Source: Clostridia bacterium
GTDB taxonomy: Bacteria; Bacillota_A; Clostridia; Oscillospirales; CAG-272
Length of the DNA stretch: 8,010 nucleotides
NCBI GenBank assembly: GCA_017462145.1
Contig: JAFTRT010000147.1
Location: 1 to 8,010, forward strand
Direction of reading: 5' to 3'
Position 1 is the first letter of the stretch, and each line of letters begins with the position of its first letter. Both the position numbers and the translations under genes were made by a program. Positions 1-6,479 of this stretch are shown here, piece after piece. The notes beneath the pieces were generated by a model. It saw nothing but the letters and a program-made list of their open reading frames with translations, made no database searches and was not told the origin of the DNA.

Positions 1-345
1 GCGCTCGCAAACGTCCCCAACTGCGCCACACCCCGAAATATTCATGATTCAATTTTTTTTGCAGCTGTCCGCTGCGCTTCCTGTTGCAACTACGGTTCTG
101 TCGTCGTTCGCAGGCTCACTCGCCAATCGCCAAGTTGCCGCCACTCCTGATTGCTCGCTTACTCGCCATTTAGGCGCGCTCGCAAACGTCCCCAACTGCG
201 CCACACCCCGAAATATTCATGATTCAATTTTTTTGCAGCTACCCGCTACGCTTCCTGTTGCAACTACGGTTCTGTCGTCGTTCGCAGGCTCACTCGCCAA
301 TCACCAAGTTGCTACCACTCCTGATTGCTCGCTGATTTGCCGTTG
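1..345. repeat. Two tandem copies of a 175-bp repeat
   Basis: Copy 1 runs 1-175 and copy 2 starts at 176. Over their first ~158 bases they differ by about six substitutions and one T (a run of 8 T at 53-60 against 7 T in copy 2). After 159 and 333 they drift apart, copy 2 being the degenerate right-hand end. Copy 1 starts at the window edge, so the array probably continues leftward. The plus strand is open through both copies but has no ribosome binding site. Read on the minus strand, each copy contains a stretch (35-19 and 210-194, CGGGGTGTGGCGCAGTT) that matches the start of bacterial tRNA-Pro, but no anticodon arm or T arm follows. No transposase or CRISPR-type spacer is present. The function is unknown. 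Confidence 0.85.
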
Positions 346-392
346 CGGAACATCTGTATTCCAAGCCCCGAGGTTTTCCAAAGAGCCTATTT

Positions 393-421
393 ATTATAAC
401 AAAAAAAGAAGCGGCTGTCAA
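393..421 (-). promoter_or_regulatory. Perfect consensus sigma-A promoter firing leftward
   Basis: On the minus strand TTGACA (421-416) is followed by exactly 17 bases and TATAAT (398-393), a full consensus match. Transcription would start near 386 and run left through the 175-bp repeats and out of the window. The -35 lies in the 3' arm of the terminator hairpin at 415-457, and the terminator's T-run lies in the spacer. No gene start follows within the window, so the product is either beyond the left edge or a non-coding RNA made from the repeats. Confidence 0.8.
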
Positions 422-457
422 GGAGAACCGTGCAAAAAATCCGGTTCTCCTTGGCAG
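401..457 (-). terminator. Rho-independent terminator of the prmC-ddl-SGNH operon
   Basis: The arms 415-430 and 442-457 pair over 16 positions with one G-T wobble, around an 11-base loop. On the minus strand the stem is followed, after CCGCTTC, by seven T (407-401). It lies 23 bases past the stop codon of the last operon gene, the correct place for an intrinsic terminator. The T-run doubles as the spacer of the leftward promoter at 393-421. Confidence 0.88.
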
Positions 458-480
458 ATAGCACAGGATCGGTTTGGGAT

Positions 481-1473
481 TTACTTCAAATAGGGTTTGA
501 TTGCCTCCAGAAGATTGGCGGCGTAATATCCGAAGCCTTCGGCGTTGGGATGGAGATAATGGTCATCGTACAGGCGGATATCATGGGGAACCAGATCAAA
601 ACCGTAGATCACCTTCATTTGCGGGATCTCGGCGGCGATGGCCCGAATATGCTCTTCTACGTGGGTAAAGGGACCCATTTGCTTATCGGTGGCATCGTGG
701 TTGGTGCGCCAAATGGGGGTCAGGGCAAAGATGGTTGCTTGGGGATATTTGGCAGCCAAAGCATGGTAGAACGCTTTGGAATTGCGGTCAAAGGTTTCAC
801 GGGGCGTTTTGGACCAATCGTTGGTACCGTAGGCCACGGTGATGTAGTCGGGATCAAACTCCTCCTTGGCCTCTGCCAATTCGGGGCGGAAAAATTCACC
901 GCCAATCCCCTTGTTACGGGATTCTGCACCGAGGGCATCGGTCAAGCGAGTGGCATAGGTGAGGGCGGAACGGTCGGAATGAACACCGTGGGTGATGGAG
1001 TCGCCGAACATCAACAGTTTGACAGGCTTGGTGACGGGGGCAAAGGTAGCACCGTCATTCAACGAGAGCTCCAGCAGGCGGCCTGCTGCACACCAAGGGA
1101 AATAGATACAGACCGTCTTTTCTCCCTCGGGGAGTGCAAAGCATCCGGACAGAACGGCGGGCGTGCTGTTGACCGTACGGCCGGCCAACTGTCCTACGGG
1201 CTTGCCGTCTGCATAGAGATCAAAGGCAAAGCAACGGTCATAATTGCTGCGGACACACTCTACCCCCAAGGTCAGTTGGGTGCAATCCGATCGAAATTCC
1301 AGGCGCACGCCTGCGGTGTCAAAGGTCTTATTGTAAAAATCCACGTTGGACTGGTTGCGGTAAACGGCCTCCTGTGCCTCGGAGAAGCGGAAGAAAAGCG
1401 TTTTGCCGTCGATCTCTTGGATTCTTGCCGCACCGAAGGTAGCGGCCTTGATTTGAGAAAGGGTTAATTTCAT
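481..1473 (-). CDS. SGNH/GDSL-family hydrolase (paralogue 1)
   Basis: A serine esterase or deacetylase of the SGNH fold, 330 residues from the second ATG. Positions below count from the first ATG at 1476. Block I GDSITHG carries the nucleophile Ser160. Block II is NKGIGG (188-193), block III is GTND with Asn219, and block V is LHPN with His309. The Asp usually found three residues before this His is four before it (Asp305). Residues 1-150 form a separate beta-rich domain with FAFDLYADG near 83-91, like the N-terminal sandwich domains of carbohydrate esterases. There is no signal peptide, so it should act in the cytoplasm. The second ATG is preferred because it aligns with the paralogue's start and lies 8 bases from AGAGGA. 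It is last in the operon, 17 bases after the paralogue. The substrate cannot be told; acetylated sugars are a reasonable guess. Confidence 0.88.
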   Translation of the reverse strand: MKLTLSQIKAATFGAARIQEIDGKTLFFRFSEAQEAVYRNQSNVDFYNKTFDTAGVRLEFRSDCTQLTLGVECVRSNYDRCFAFDLYADGKPVGQLAGRTVNSTPAVLSGCFALPEGEKTVCIYFPWCAAGRLLELSLNDGATFAPVTKPVKLLMFGDSITHGVHSDRSALTYATRLTDALGAESRNKGIGGEFFRPELAEAKEEFDPDYITVAYGTNDWSKTPRETFDRNSKAFYHALAAKYPQATIFALTPIWRTNHDATDKQMGPFTHVEEHIRAIAAEIPQMKVIYGFDLVPHDIRLYDDHYLHPNAEGFGYYAANLLEAIKPYLK

Positions 1474-1490
1474 CATTGTCGTCCTCTTTT

Positions 1491-2492
1491 TTACAGCTTG
1501 GTTTGAATGGGATCTATGAGTTGGTCGATATAGAAGCCGAAGCCTGCATCGTTGGGGTGTACGAAGAGATCTCGGAAAGCACTCTTCTCGTGAGGAAGAA
1601 AATCAAAGCAATCGATCACGGTCACGTTGGGAAGAGATGCCGTTACCTGCAACAGGTGCCGCTTGACGTCGGCCAGTCGGCCCACCTTGGTTTCCCGATC
1701 CCAATCGACTCTCCAAATCGGTGCCAATGCAAAGATGTGTGCTGACGGATAACGGGCGGAAAGGGTTTCGTAAAACAGGCGGCAATCCCGCTCAAATTCT
1801 TCTTTGGTGCGTGCCGACCAATCGTTGGTACCATAGGCCACGGTGATCAGATCGGGAGAGATGTCCTCGTCCGAACGCATCGCCAGCTCGGGCCAAAAGA
1901 TCTCCCCTCCAATGCCTTTGTTACGGGCATTAGCGCAGAGGGCATCTGCCAAGCGGTTGGCGTAGGACAGGGAGGGGTGATCCGCATCGTAGCCGTGGGT
2001 GATGGAATCCCCGAAGATCAGCATGGTACGTTTCTTGGGAACGGGACGGAGGGTACTGCCGTCATCCAGCGAAAGAGCGTGAAGGGTCGAGCAGGCCGAC
2101 CACGGGAAATAGATGCGGACGGTCTTGGTTCCGTTTCCCAAGGAGAATCGGTTGCTGACGGTACAGGGAATGGGCTTGCCCTCTTCGTCTTTTTCCAGCT
2201 TGCCCCCCAATTGGCCGATCAAACGGTCGCCAACGTAGATATCGTGGGCGAAAAAGCGGCGGGAGGAGCCGGGTACGGCGGTCACCGAGAGAGACAGCTC
2301 CCGGCTGTCGGTCTCAAATTCCAGTCGCACGTTGGCTGTGGCAAACGTTTTCATGTAAAAATCGGCAGAGCGAAGCTGATAGGCCTCCTCCTGTGCTTGG
2401 GTGAATCGGAAAAAGCGGAAGCCCGAATCCTGTTGCTCCACTCTTGCCGCTCCCACGGTTACAGCACGAAGCTGCTCTAAATTCAAAACCAT
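1491..2492 (-). CDS. SGNH/GDSL-family hydrolase (paralogue 2)
   Basis: A second SGNH hydrolase, 333 residues, colinear with its downstream neighbour along its whole length and alike at roughly half the residues by eye. Motifs are GDSITHG with Ser163, NKGIGG at 191-196, GTND with Asn223, and VHPN with His312, again with the nearest Asp (308) four residues before it. The N-terminal ~150 residues form the same beta-rich domain, here with FAHDIYVGD. The ATG at 2492 is chosen over the one at 2498: AGGA at 2503-2500 is 7 bases from the former but only 1 base from the latter, and the sequence from 2492 aligns with paralogue 1. No signal peptide is visible. It follows ddl by 31 bases in the same operon. 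The pair looks like a local duplication that has since diverged, so substrates may differ. Confidence 0.88.
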   Translation of the reverse strand: MVLNLEQLRAVTVGAARVEQQDSGFRFFRFTQAQEEAYQLRSADFYMKTFATANVRLEFETDSRELSLSVTAVPGSSRRFFAHDIYVGDRLIGQLGGKLEKDEEGKPIPCTVSNRFSLGNGTKTVRIYFPWSACSTLHALSLDDGSTLRPVPKKRTMLIFGDSITHGYDADHPSLSYANRLADALCANARNKGIGGEIFWPELAMRSDEDISPDLITVAYGTNDWSARTKEEFERDCRLFYETLSARYPSAHIFALAPIWRVDWDRETKVGRLADVKRHLLQVTASLPNVTVIDCFDFLPHEKSAFRDLFVHPNDAGFGFYIDQLIDPIQTKL

Positions 2493-2523
2493 ATCCATGT
2501 CCTTTCTTTTTCTGAAGCGTCTG

Positions 2524-3567
2524 TTACGTTCTTTTTTCCTTTGCTAACAGCACGAGGATTTCGCACAGGGTATCGTAATCCATGCCCACTGCGGCCGCTT
2601 CTTGGGGAAGCAGACTGGTGGGGGTCATACCGGGGAGGGTATTGGCCTCCAGACACCAAACCTGTTCTTGGTGGTCCAACATATAGTCAAAACGAGCATA
2701 GCCCTCCAGACGAAGGGCAGAAAAGCCTGCACGGGTTGCCTCGGTCACCTGACGGAGAGCCTGCTCCGAAATGGGAGCGGGACAGATCTCGGTGGTGGCA
2801 CCTGCCTGATATTTGTTTTGATAATCGTAAAATCCGTTTTTGGGAATGATCTCCACGGGGGGGAGTATGCGGTCGCTCAGAATACCGCAGGTCAGCTCAC
2901 GGCCGATCACCATGGTCTCGGCCATGACGGCTTTCTCGTATTGTGCCGCACGGGATACGGCTTCGTTCAGCTCCTCACGGGTATGAACGATGGTCACCCC
3001 CACGCTGGAGCCGCAGGAGCAGGGCTTAATCACGGCAGGGAGCCCCACGTGTCGGATGATCCCATCGGGATCCCAAGGTTGATCCGCATCGATCCGAACC
3101 CAATCGGGGGTCAGGATGCCCTCGGCACGCAACAGCTTTTTGGCAATATCCTTATCCATGGCCAGCAGGCTGCCAATGTAGCCCGATCCGGTATAGCAGA
3201 TGCCCTCCATATCCAACAGAGCCTGTAACTGTCCGTTTTCGCCCGTGGCACCGTGAAGTGCCAAAAAGACGACGTCTGCTTCTTTGCAGGCGGCAATCAC
3301 GTTGGGGCCGACGGGCTCGGTTCGCCCGCCGTGGCTTTGGATCAACCGATCCAGATCGGGTTCGGTCTCTCCCACCGACAGGGGAGGAGGAACGTCTCGG
3401 TCAAAGAAAGCATCCATGGGCACGGGAAGCATCTCCAGCCCTTCGTACAGATCCACCATGACCGCACGGTGCCCCTTGCGGCAGAGTGCCGCCGTGACCA
3501 AACGGCCCGATGTCAGAGAAACGTTGCGTTCAGGCGAAAGCCCGCCGCAAAGAACAACGATTTTCAA
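2524..3567 (-). CDS. ddl: D-alanine--D-alanine ligase, TTG start
   Basis: An ATP-grasp ligase joining two D-Ala for the peptidoglycan stem peptide, in the cytoplasm; 347 residues, a normal length. The N-terminal domain has CGGLSPERNVS (7-17) with the catalytic-triad Glu13. HGATGENG (105-112), KPCSCGSSVG (181-190) and the metal-binding LEANTLPGMTPTS (306-318) follow. The omega loop has FYDYQNKY (246-253), whose Tyr is typical of D-Ala-D-Ala ligases rather than VanA-type D-lactate ligases. The start is TTG at 3567: AAAGGAG at 3581-3575 lies 7 bases upstream and the protein then opens with MKIVVLCGG, as in the family. The open frame reaches back to 3624 but that extension lacks a binding site. 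It follows prmC by 81 bases and precedes the SGNH pair by 31. Expression is probably from the prmC promoter. Confidence 0.94.
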   Translation of the reverse strand: MKIVVLCGGLSPERNVSLTSGRLVTAALCRKGHRAVMVDLYEGLEMLPVPMDAFFDRDVPPPLSVGETEPDLDRLIQSHGGRTEPVGPNVIAACKEADVVFLALHGATGENGQLQALLDMEGICYTGSGYIGSLLAMDKDIAKKLLRAEGILTPDWVRIDADQPWDPDGIIRHVGLPAVIKPCSCGSSVGVTIVHTREELNEAVSRAAQYEKAVMAETMVIGRELTCGILSDRILPPVEIIPKNGFYDYQNKYQAGATTEICPAPISEQALRQVTEATRAGFSALRLEGYARFDYMLDHQEQVWCLEANTLPGMTPTSLLPQEAAAVGMDYDTLCEILVLLAKEKRT

Positions 3568-3581
3568 AGCATAACTCCTTT
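3568..3581 (-). promoter_or_regulatory. Ribosome binding site fixing the ddl TTG start
   Basis: AAAGGAG at 3581-3575 is followed by TTATGCT and the TTG start codon at 3567. A decoy ATG lies inside this spacer, only two bases from GGAG and out of frame. It reads ATG CTT TGA, and its stop overlaps the TTG. Confidence 0.75.
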
Positions 3582-3648
3582 TGTTGTAAAATAACGGTAG
3601 ATCAGTATATGCGATGGTACACAAAAGCTTTCGTCCACTCCCAAAAAT

Positions 3649-4500
3649 TCAGGCGAAGGATTGCACCGAGGGGATGGAGGAAGGACGGGTCAGATAGGCT
3701 ACCCGGTCGTGACCGCCGTAGTCCTTAAAGATCTCGCAACGGAAGCCATGGTCGGCGGCCAACGCCGAAACTGCCTTGGCTTGATCGCAGCCGATCTCCA
3801 AAAGCATCATGCCCTCCGGCTTCAGGTAGATGCCGTATTGTCCAATGATCACACGGTAAAAATCCAATCCGTCGTTGCCGCCGTCCAGTGCCGCCTCCGG
3901 CTCGTAGGACAGCTCTTCGTCCAACAGAGGGATTTGCTTGGTCTCAATATAGGGGGGATTGGAGAGAATACAGTCAAAGCTTCCCAACTCATCCATAAAG
4001 GAGGGGGACAGCACGTCGCAGGACAGAAGCCCCAATCGGTCGCCCACACCGTTGTGCTCTGCGTTTTCCCCTGCGATCTCCAGGGTGTTGGCAAACAGAT
4101 CCACCGCCACCGCACGGGTGTCGGGGCGGGCGGCCAAGGTGGAGATGGCGATACAGCCGCTACCGGTGCACAGGTCGATGAAGCGTGCTTTTTCGGGCAT
4201 CAGCTTGGCGGCAAGCTCCACCAGCTTTTCGGTATCCTGTCTGGGAATGAGGGTGTCCTCCGTGACCCGATAGGTCTCGTGGCAAAATTCCCAATACCCC
4301 AACAGATATTGGAGGGGGTAGTGGGAGCAACGCTTGCGGACGGCTTCCTCCAAAGCGGGATTTTGAAAATCCTCGTCACGCATACGGAGTAGCTCGGCCT
4401 TATTGATATTGCAAAAATGGCAGATGAGCATGGATGCCTCGCCACGGTTATTTTCAATCTCGGCATCGGCCAACGCCATGCAGATCTCATTATAGGTCAT
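3649..4500 (-). CDS. prmC: Peptide chain release factor N5-glutamine methyltransferase
   Basis: PrmC (HemK) methylates the Gln of the GGQ motif of release factors RF1 and RF2 using S-adenosylmethionine, in the cytoplasm. It has 283 residues, typical of the family. An N-terminal helical domain (1-75) includes QYLLG (64-68). Then come IPRQDTE (85-91), the SAM-binding loop DLCTGSGC (109-116), the catalytic NPPY (181-184) and YEPEAALDGGNDGLDFYR (199-216), all diagnostic. The ATG at 4500 is chosen over an in-frame GTG at 4536. GAGGAGG sits 5 bases before the ATG, while the GTG lies at the predicted transcription start with no usable binding site. It is first in the minus-strand operon. Its usual partner prfA is not in the window. 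Confidence 0.95.
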   Translation of the reverse strand: MTYNEICMALADAEIENNRGEASMLICHFCNINKAELLRMRDEDFQNPALEEAVRKRCSHYPLQYLLGYWEFCHETYRVTEDTLIPRQDTEKLVELAAKLMPEKARFIDLCTGSGCIAISTLAARPDTRAVAVDLFANTLEIAGENAEHNGVGDRLGLLSCDVLSPSFMDELGSFDCILSNPPYIETKQIPLLDEELSYEPEAALDGGNDGLDFYRVIIGQYGIYLKPEGMMLLEIGCDQAKAVSALAADHGFRCEIFKDYGGHDRVAYLTRPSSIPSVQSFA

Positions 4501-4541
4501 ACGCTCCTCCTCGGCATGAAGACAAAATTCGTTCACCTTTC

Positions 4542-4550
4542 ATTATAGCA
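4542..4550 (-). promoter_or_regulatory. Extended -10 promoter of the prmC operon
   Basis: On the minus strand TGC TATAAT (4550-4542) gives a consensus -10 with an upstream TGN extension. The -35 region is poor (T-rich, near 4565-4570), as is common for extended -10 promoters. Transcription would start near 4535, leaving a leader of about 35 bases before the prmC ATG. The palindrome TTTTTGCAAAAA (4553-4564) lies in the spacer and could be an operator, though that is speculative. Confidence 0.65.
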
Positions 4551-4674
4551 GATTTTTGCAAAAAAGAAAAGAGATTTGGAAAAGAATTTTTTCGGAAATC
4601 CCAAAAATATGGTTGAAAGGCGAGAGATGCTCTGAAAGCACGAGAAAATTTTTTGAAAAATCTTTGGATTCTTA

Positions 4675-4702
4675 TTGCATTTTGAAAAAAATATGGTATA
4701 AT
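4675..4702 (+). promoter_or_regulatory. Promoter of the small membrane protein gene
   Basis: TTGCAT (4675-4680), 16 bases, then TATAAT (4697-4702), with TGG just before it as an extended -10. Transcription should start near 4709, about 58 bases before the ATG. It diverges from the prmC promoter about 125 bases away. The sequence between the two promoters is very AT-rich and holds no convincing gene. Confidence 0.8.
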
Positions 4703-4724
4703 AAAAACAGAAAGTATTTCCAAC

Positions 4725-4738
4725 GTCCCATAAGGGAC
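4725..4738 (+). promoter_or_regulatory. Small hairpin in the leader of the 74-residue protein
   Basis: GTCCC (4725-4729) and GGGAC (4734-4738) can pair around ATAA. It lies in the predicted leader, some 15 bases upstream of the ribosome binding site. It could be a stabilising 5' hairpin or a repressor site. Only the inverted repeat itself is seen. Confidence 0.35.
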
Positions 4739-4766
4739 CTCGGAGGAGAAAAAAGGAGGAACCATT

Positions 4767-4991
4767 ATGAGCTTGTTTCAGAAGAAAAAGACAAACTACG
4801 GTAAGATCATTGCCATCACCCTGGGTGCCATTGCCGGTATTGCTGTGATCGCTTTTGTGGTCTATAAGATCATGCAGAAGCGCAACGCAGAGGTGGAGTA
4901 CGATTGTGACGATCTGCTCGACGAGTGCGGCGATTGCGATATGCTCTGCGATGATTTAGACGACGCAGAGGAAGTTGTAGAAGCAGAGTAA
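4767..4991 (+). CDS. Small single-span membrane protein with Cys/Asp-rich tail
   Basis: I do not recognise a named family. The 74 residues begin with a short basic segment (KKK at 6-8) and continue with one hydrophobic helix (about 13-36, rich in Ile, Ala, Val and Gly) flanked by KIMQKR. The tail (42-74) is strongly acidic: 17 of 33 residues are Asp or Glu. It contains four Cys at 47, 54, 57 and 61 (C-x6-C-x2-C-x3-C). Positive charges occur on both sides of the helix, so the topology is uncertain. A tail that could bind metal or form disulfides is an inference from composition. The start is secure: AAGGAGGA (4753-4760) lies 6 bases from the ATG, and a second purine-rich GGAGGAG precedes it at 4742. 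It has a strong promoter of its own and is followed by a hairpin and mnmE. The strong signals argue for abundant expression. Confidence 0.82.
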   Translation: MSLFQKKKTNYGKIIAITLGAIAGIAVIAFVVYKIMQKRNAEVEYDCDDLLDECGDCDMLCDDLDDAEEVVEAE

Positions 4992-5003
4992 TGCTGAAAA
5001 AAG

Positions 5004-5039
5004 AAGGGCTGCCGAGCTTCGGCAGCCCTTGTGCTTTTT
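5004..5039 (+). terminator. Hairpin between the small gene and mnmE, probably a leaky terminator
   Basis: 5004-5015 and 5019-5030 pair over up to 12 bases, GC-rich, with a very short loop. The T-run (5035-5039, five T) is separated from the stem by GTGC, which should weaken termination. The T-run ends where the mnmE ribosome binding site begins, and I see no separate promoter for mnmE between 4991 and 5050. Partial read-through or attenuation is therefore likely. Confidence 0.7.
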
Positions 5040-5049
5040 GGGAGGAAGG

Positions 5050-6441
5050 ATGAAGTTATTGGACACCATTGCCGCTGTCAGTACTCCTGTGGGAAAGGGC
5101 GGCGTTGCCCTGATCCGTATTTCGGGTTCGGAGGCCGTTTCCGTGGGGGAGAGAGTGTTTTCGCCCCGTTGCGGCAAGGCACTTTCCCAGCTGGCGGCGG
5201 GTAATATGAGTTATGGAACCATCTGGTCGGTACAGGACGGTCTTCGGCAGCCCTTGGATGACGGCATGGCCGTTGTGTTTCGGGGGCCTCGCTCTTTTAC
5301 GGGAGAGGATACGGTGGAGATTACCTGTCACGGTGGCGTTCTCATAACCCGTGAGGTGCTCTCTGCCGTTTTGGCGGCAGGGGCACGGCATGCGGAGGCG
5401 GGAGAATTTACCCGCCGAGCCTTTTTGTCGGGCAAGATGCGCTTGACCGAGGCGGAGGCCTTGGGAAAGCTGTTGGAAGCAGGAACAAAAGATCAGATGG
5501 CTTTGGCCAGAAGCGGTCTGGAGGGGCGGCTTTCGGCTCGCTTGGAGGAGCTGTACGGTGAGATGCGGCGTGTTTTGTCCTCGGTCTATGCGGTGATCGA
5601 TTTTCCGGATGAGGATCTTTCGGAGATGAGCCGTGAGGAAATGGCAGAGGCGTTGCAACGGGTTTGGGACGGAATCGACACCTTGTGCCGTACGTATCGG
5701 ACGGGTCGGGCGGTCAGCGAGGGAATCGCTACGGTATTATGCGGTCCGACCAATGCGGGGAAGAGCTCGCTTTACAATCAAATTTTGGGGTATGATGCCG
5801 CCATTGTCACCGATGTGGCGGGAACGACCCGAGACGTTTTGCGGCAAACCGCAAGCCTTGGCCGAGTCACGCTTTTGCTGTGTGATACCGCAGGCTTTCG
5901 GCGTACCGAGGATCCCGTAGAGAGCATTGGAATCGAGAGGAGCTTGCAGGCCATGGGAGAAGCAGAGCTGATCTTGGCGGTCTTCGACGGCTCGCAGGCA
6001 CTGACCGAGGAAGCACGGGAGCTGGCACGGCAGATTGCCAAAACCGGAGTGACCTCGGTGGCTGTTTGCAACAAGTGCGATCTGGGCGTGAATGCTTTGG
6101 ATGAGGAAACGGCCGCCTGCTTTACCGAGACGGTGACCCTTTCGGCCAAGGATGGCATGGGCATGGAGGAGTTGCGGCAGACGGTGGAACGGCTGTTTTG
6201 CGATGGGGCGCTGGATTTGCGGAATGATGCCATCGTATCGGATGCCCGTCAGCAGGCCGCTTTGGTTCGCTCCCGTGAGACCTTGTCGGAGGCTTTGGAA
6301 GAGCTGAGAGTAGGCTTGCCGTTGGATCTTTGCTGTGTGGGCATTGAGTGCGCCATGTCTGCCTTGGGTGAGGTGGACGGACGGGAGATCGGAGAGGAGA
6401 TCGTTTCGGAAATCTTTTCTCGCTTTTGCGTAGGAAAATAA
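5050..6441 (+). CDS. mnmE: tRNA uridine-5-carboxymethylaminomethyl(34) synthesis GTPase MnmE
   Basis: MnmE with its partner MnmG modifies U34 in the wobble position of several tRNAs, using GTP and a folate one-carbon unit, in the cytoplasm. It has 463 residues, the normal length. The N-terminal folate-binding domain opens with DTIAAVSTPVGKGGVALIRISG. The GTPase domain has G1 GPTNAGKSS (232-240), G2 TDVAGTTRD (254-262), G3 DTAG (279-282), G4 NKCD (341-344) and SAK (365-367). The protein ends in FCVGK, whose Cys460 is the conserved C-terminal Cys. The ATG at 5050 follows GGGAGG (5040-5045); the open frame upstream to 5029 lies inside a hairpin and is not used. MnmG and the usual origin-region neighbours are absent. 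Transcription is probably by read-through from the small gene's promoter. Confidence 0.96.
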   Translation: MKLLDTIAAVSTPVGKGGVALIRISGSEAVSVGERVFSPRCGKALSQLAAGNMSYGTIWSVQDGLRQPLDDGMAVVFRGPRSFTGEDTVEITCHGGVLITREVLSAVLAAGARHAEAGEFTRRAFLSGKMRLTEAEALGKLLEAGTKDQMALARSGLEGRLSARLEELYGEMRRVLSSVYAVIDFPDEDLSEMSREEMAEALQRVWDGIDTLCRTYRTGRAVSEGIATVLCGPTNAGKSSLYNQILGYDAAIVTDVAGTTRDVLRQTASLGRVTLLLCDTAGFRRTEDPVESIGIERSLQAMGEAELILAVFDGSQALTEEARELARQIAKTGVTSVAVCNKCDLGVNALDEETAACFTETVTLSAKDGMGMEELRQTVERLFCDGALDLRNDAIVSDARQQAALVRSRETLSEALEELRVGLPLDLCCVGIECAMSALGEVDGREIGEEIVSEIFSRFCVGK

Positions 6442-6450
6442 AAAATACAC

Positions 6451-6479
6451 AGCCGCCTTCCTTGACAGCGAGGGCGGCT
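6451..6479. terminator. Hairpin after mnmE, overlapping the next promoter
   Basis: 6451-6460 and 6470-6479 pair over 10 bases (one wobble) around a 9-base loop. On the plus strand it is followed by TGTGCTATAAT, not a T-run, so it may be a 3'-end stabiliser or a weak terminator for mnmE. On the minus strand a T-rich stretch follows (6450-6441), but no minus-strand gene needs it. Confidence 0.5.

Noticed and set aside
1..35. A real tRNA-Pro gene at the left edge on the minus strand
   Set aside because: The match stops after the D-arm start, the D loop is too long, and the equivalent copy at 210-176 continues into non-tRNA sequence.
1..345. CRISPR-like array
   Set aside because: The 175-bp period with near-identical full units and no variable spacers does not fit CRISPR.
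44..493. Plus-strand open frame of 149 codons through the repeats, encoding an internally repeated peptide
   Set aside because: It has no ribosome binding site, is built entirely from the tandem repeat, runs through the terminator hairpin, and its frame depends on the T-run length. It is best explained as repeat translation, not a gene.
430..1467. Long plus-strand open frame opposite the first SGNH gene
   Set aside because: The minus-strand frame has all SGNH motifs and a good start. The plus frame has no family features and overlaps the terminator, so it is an antisense shadow of GC-rich codons.
3604..3609. A separate promoter for ddl (TATACT on the minus strand)
   Set aside because: No -35 or TGN extension is found at a proper distance, so it is probably chance in the 81-base gap.
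4490..4765. Minus-strand frame of 91 codons across the divergent promoter gap
   Set aside because: It covers both promoters, overlaps the prmC start, and its Phe/Arg-rich composition is just AT-rich noise.
5029..5049. Upstream TTG start for mnmE giving seven extra residues
   Set aside because: The codon lies in the hairpin stem and has no ribosome binding site. The ATG at 5050 has one and matches the family start.
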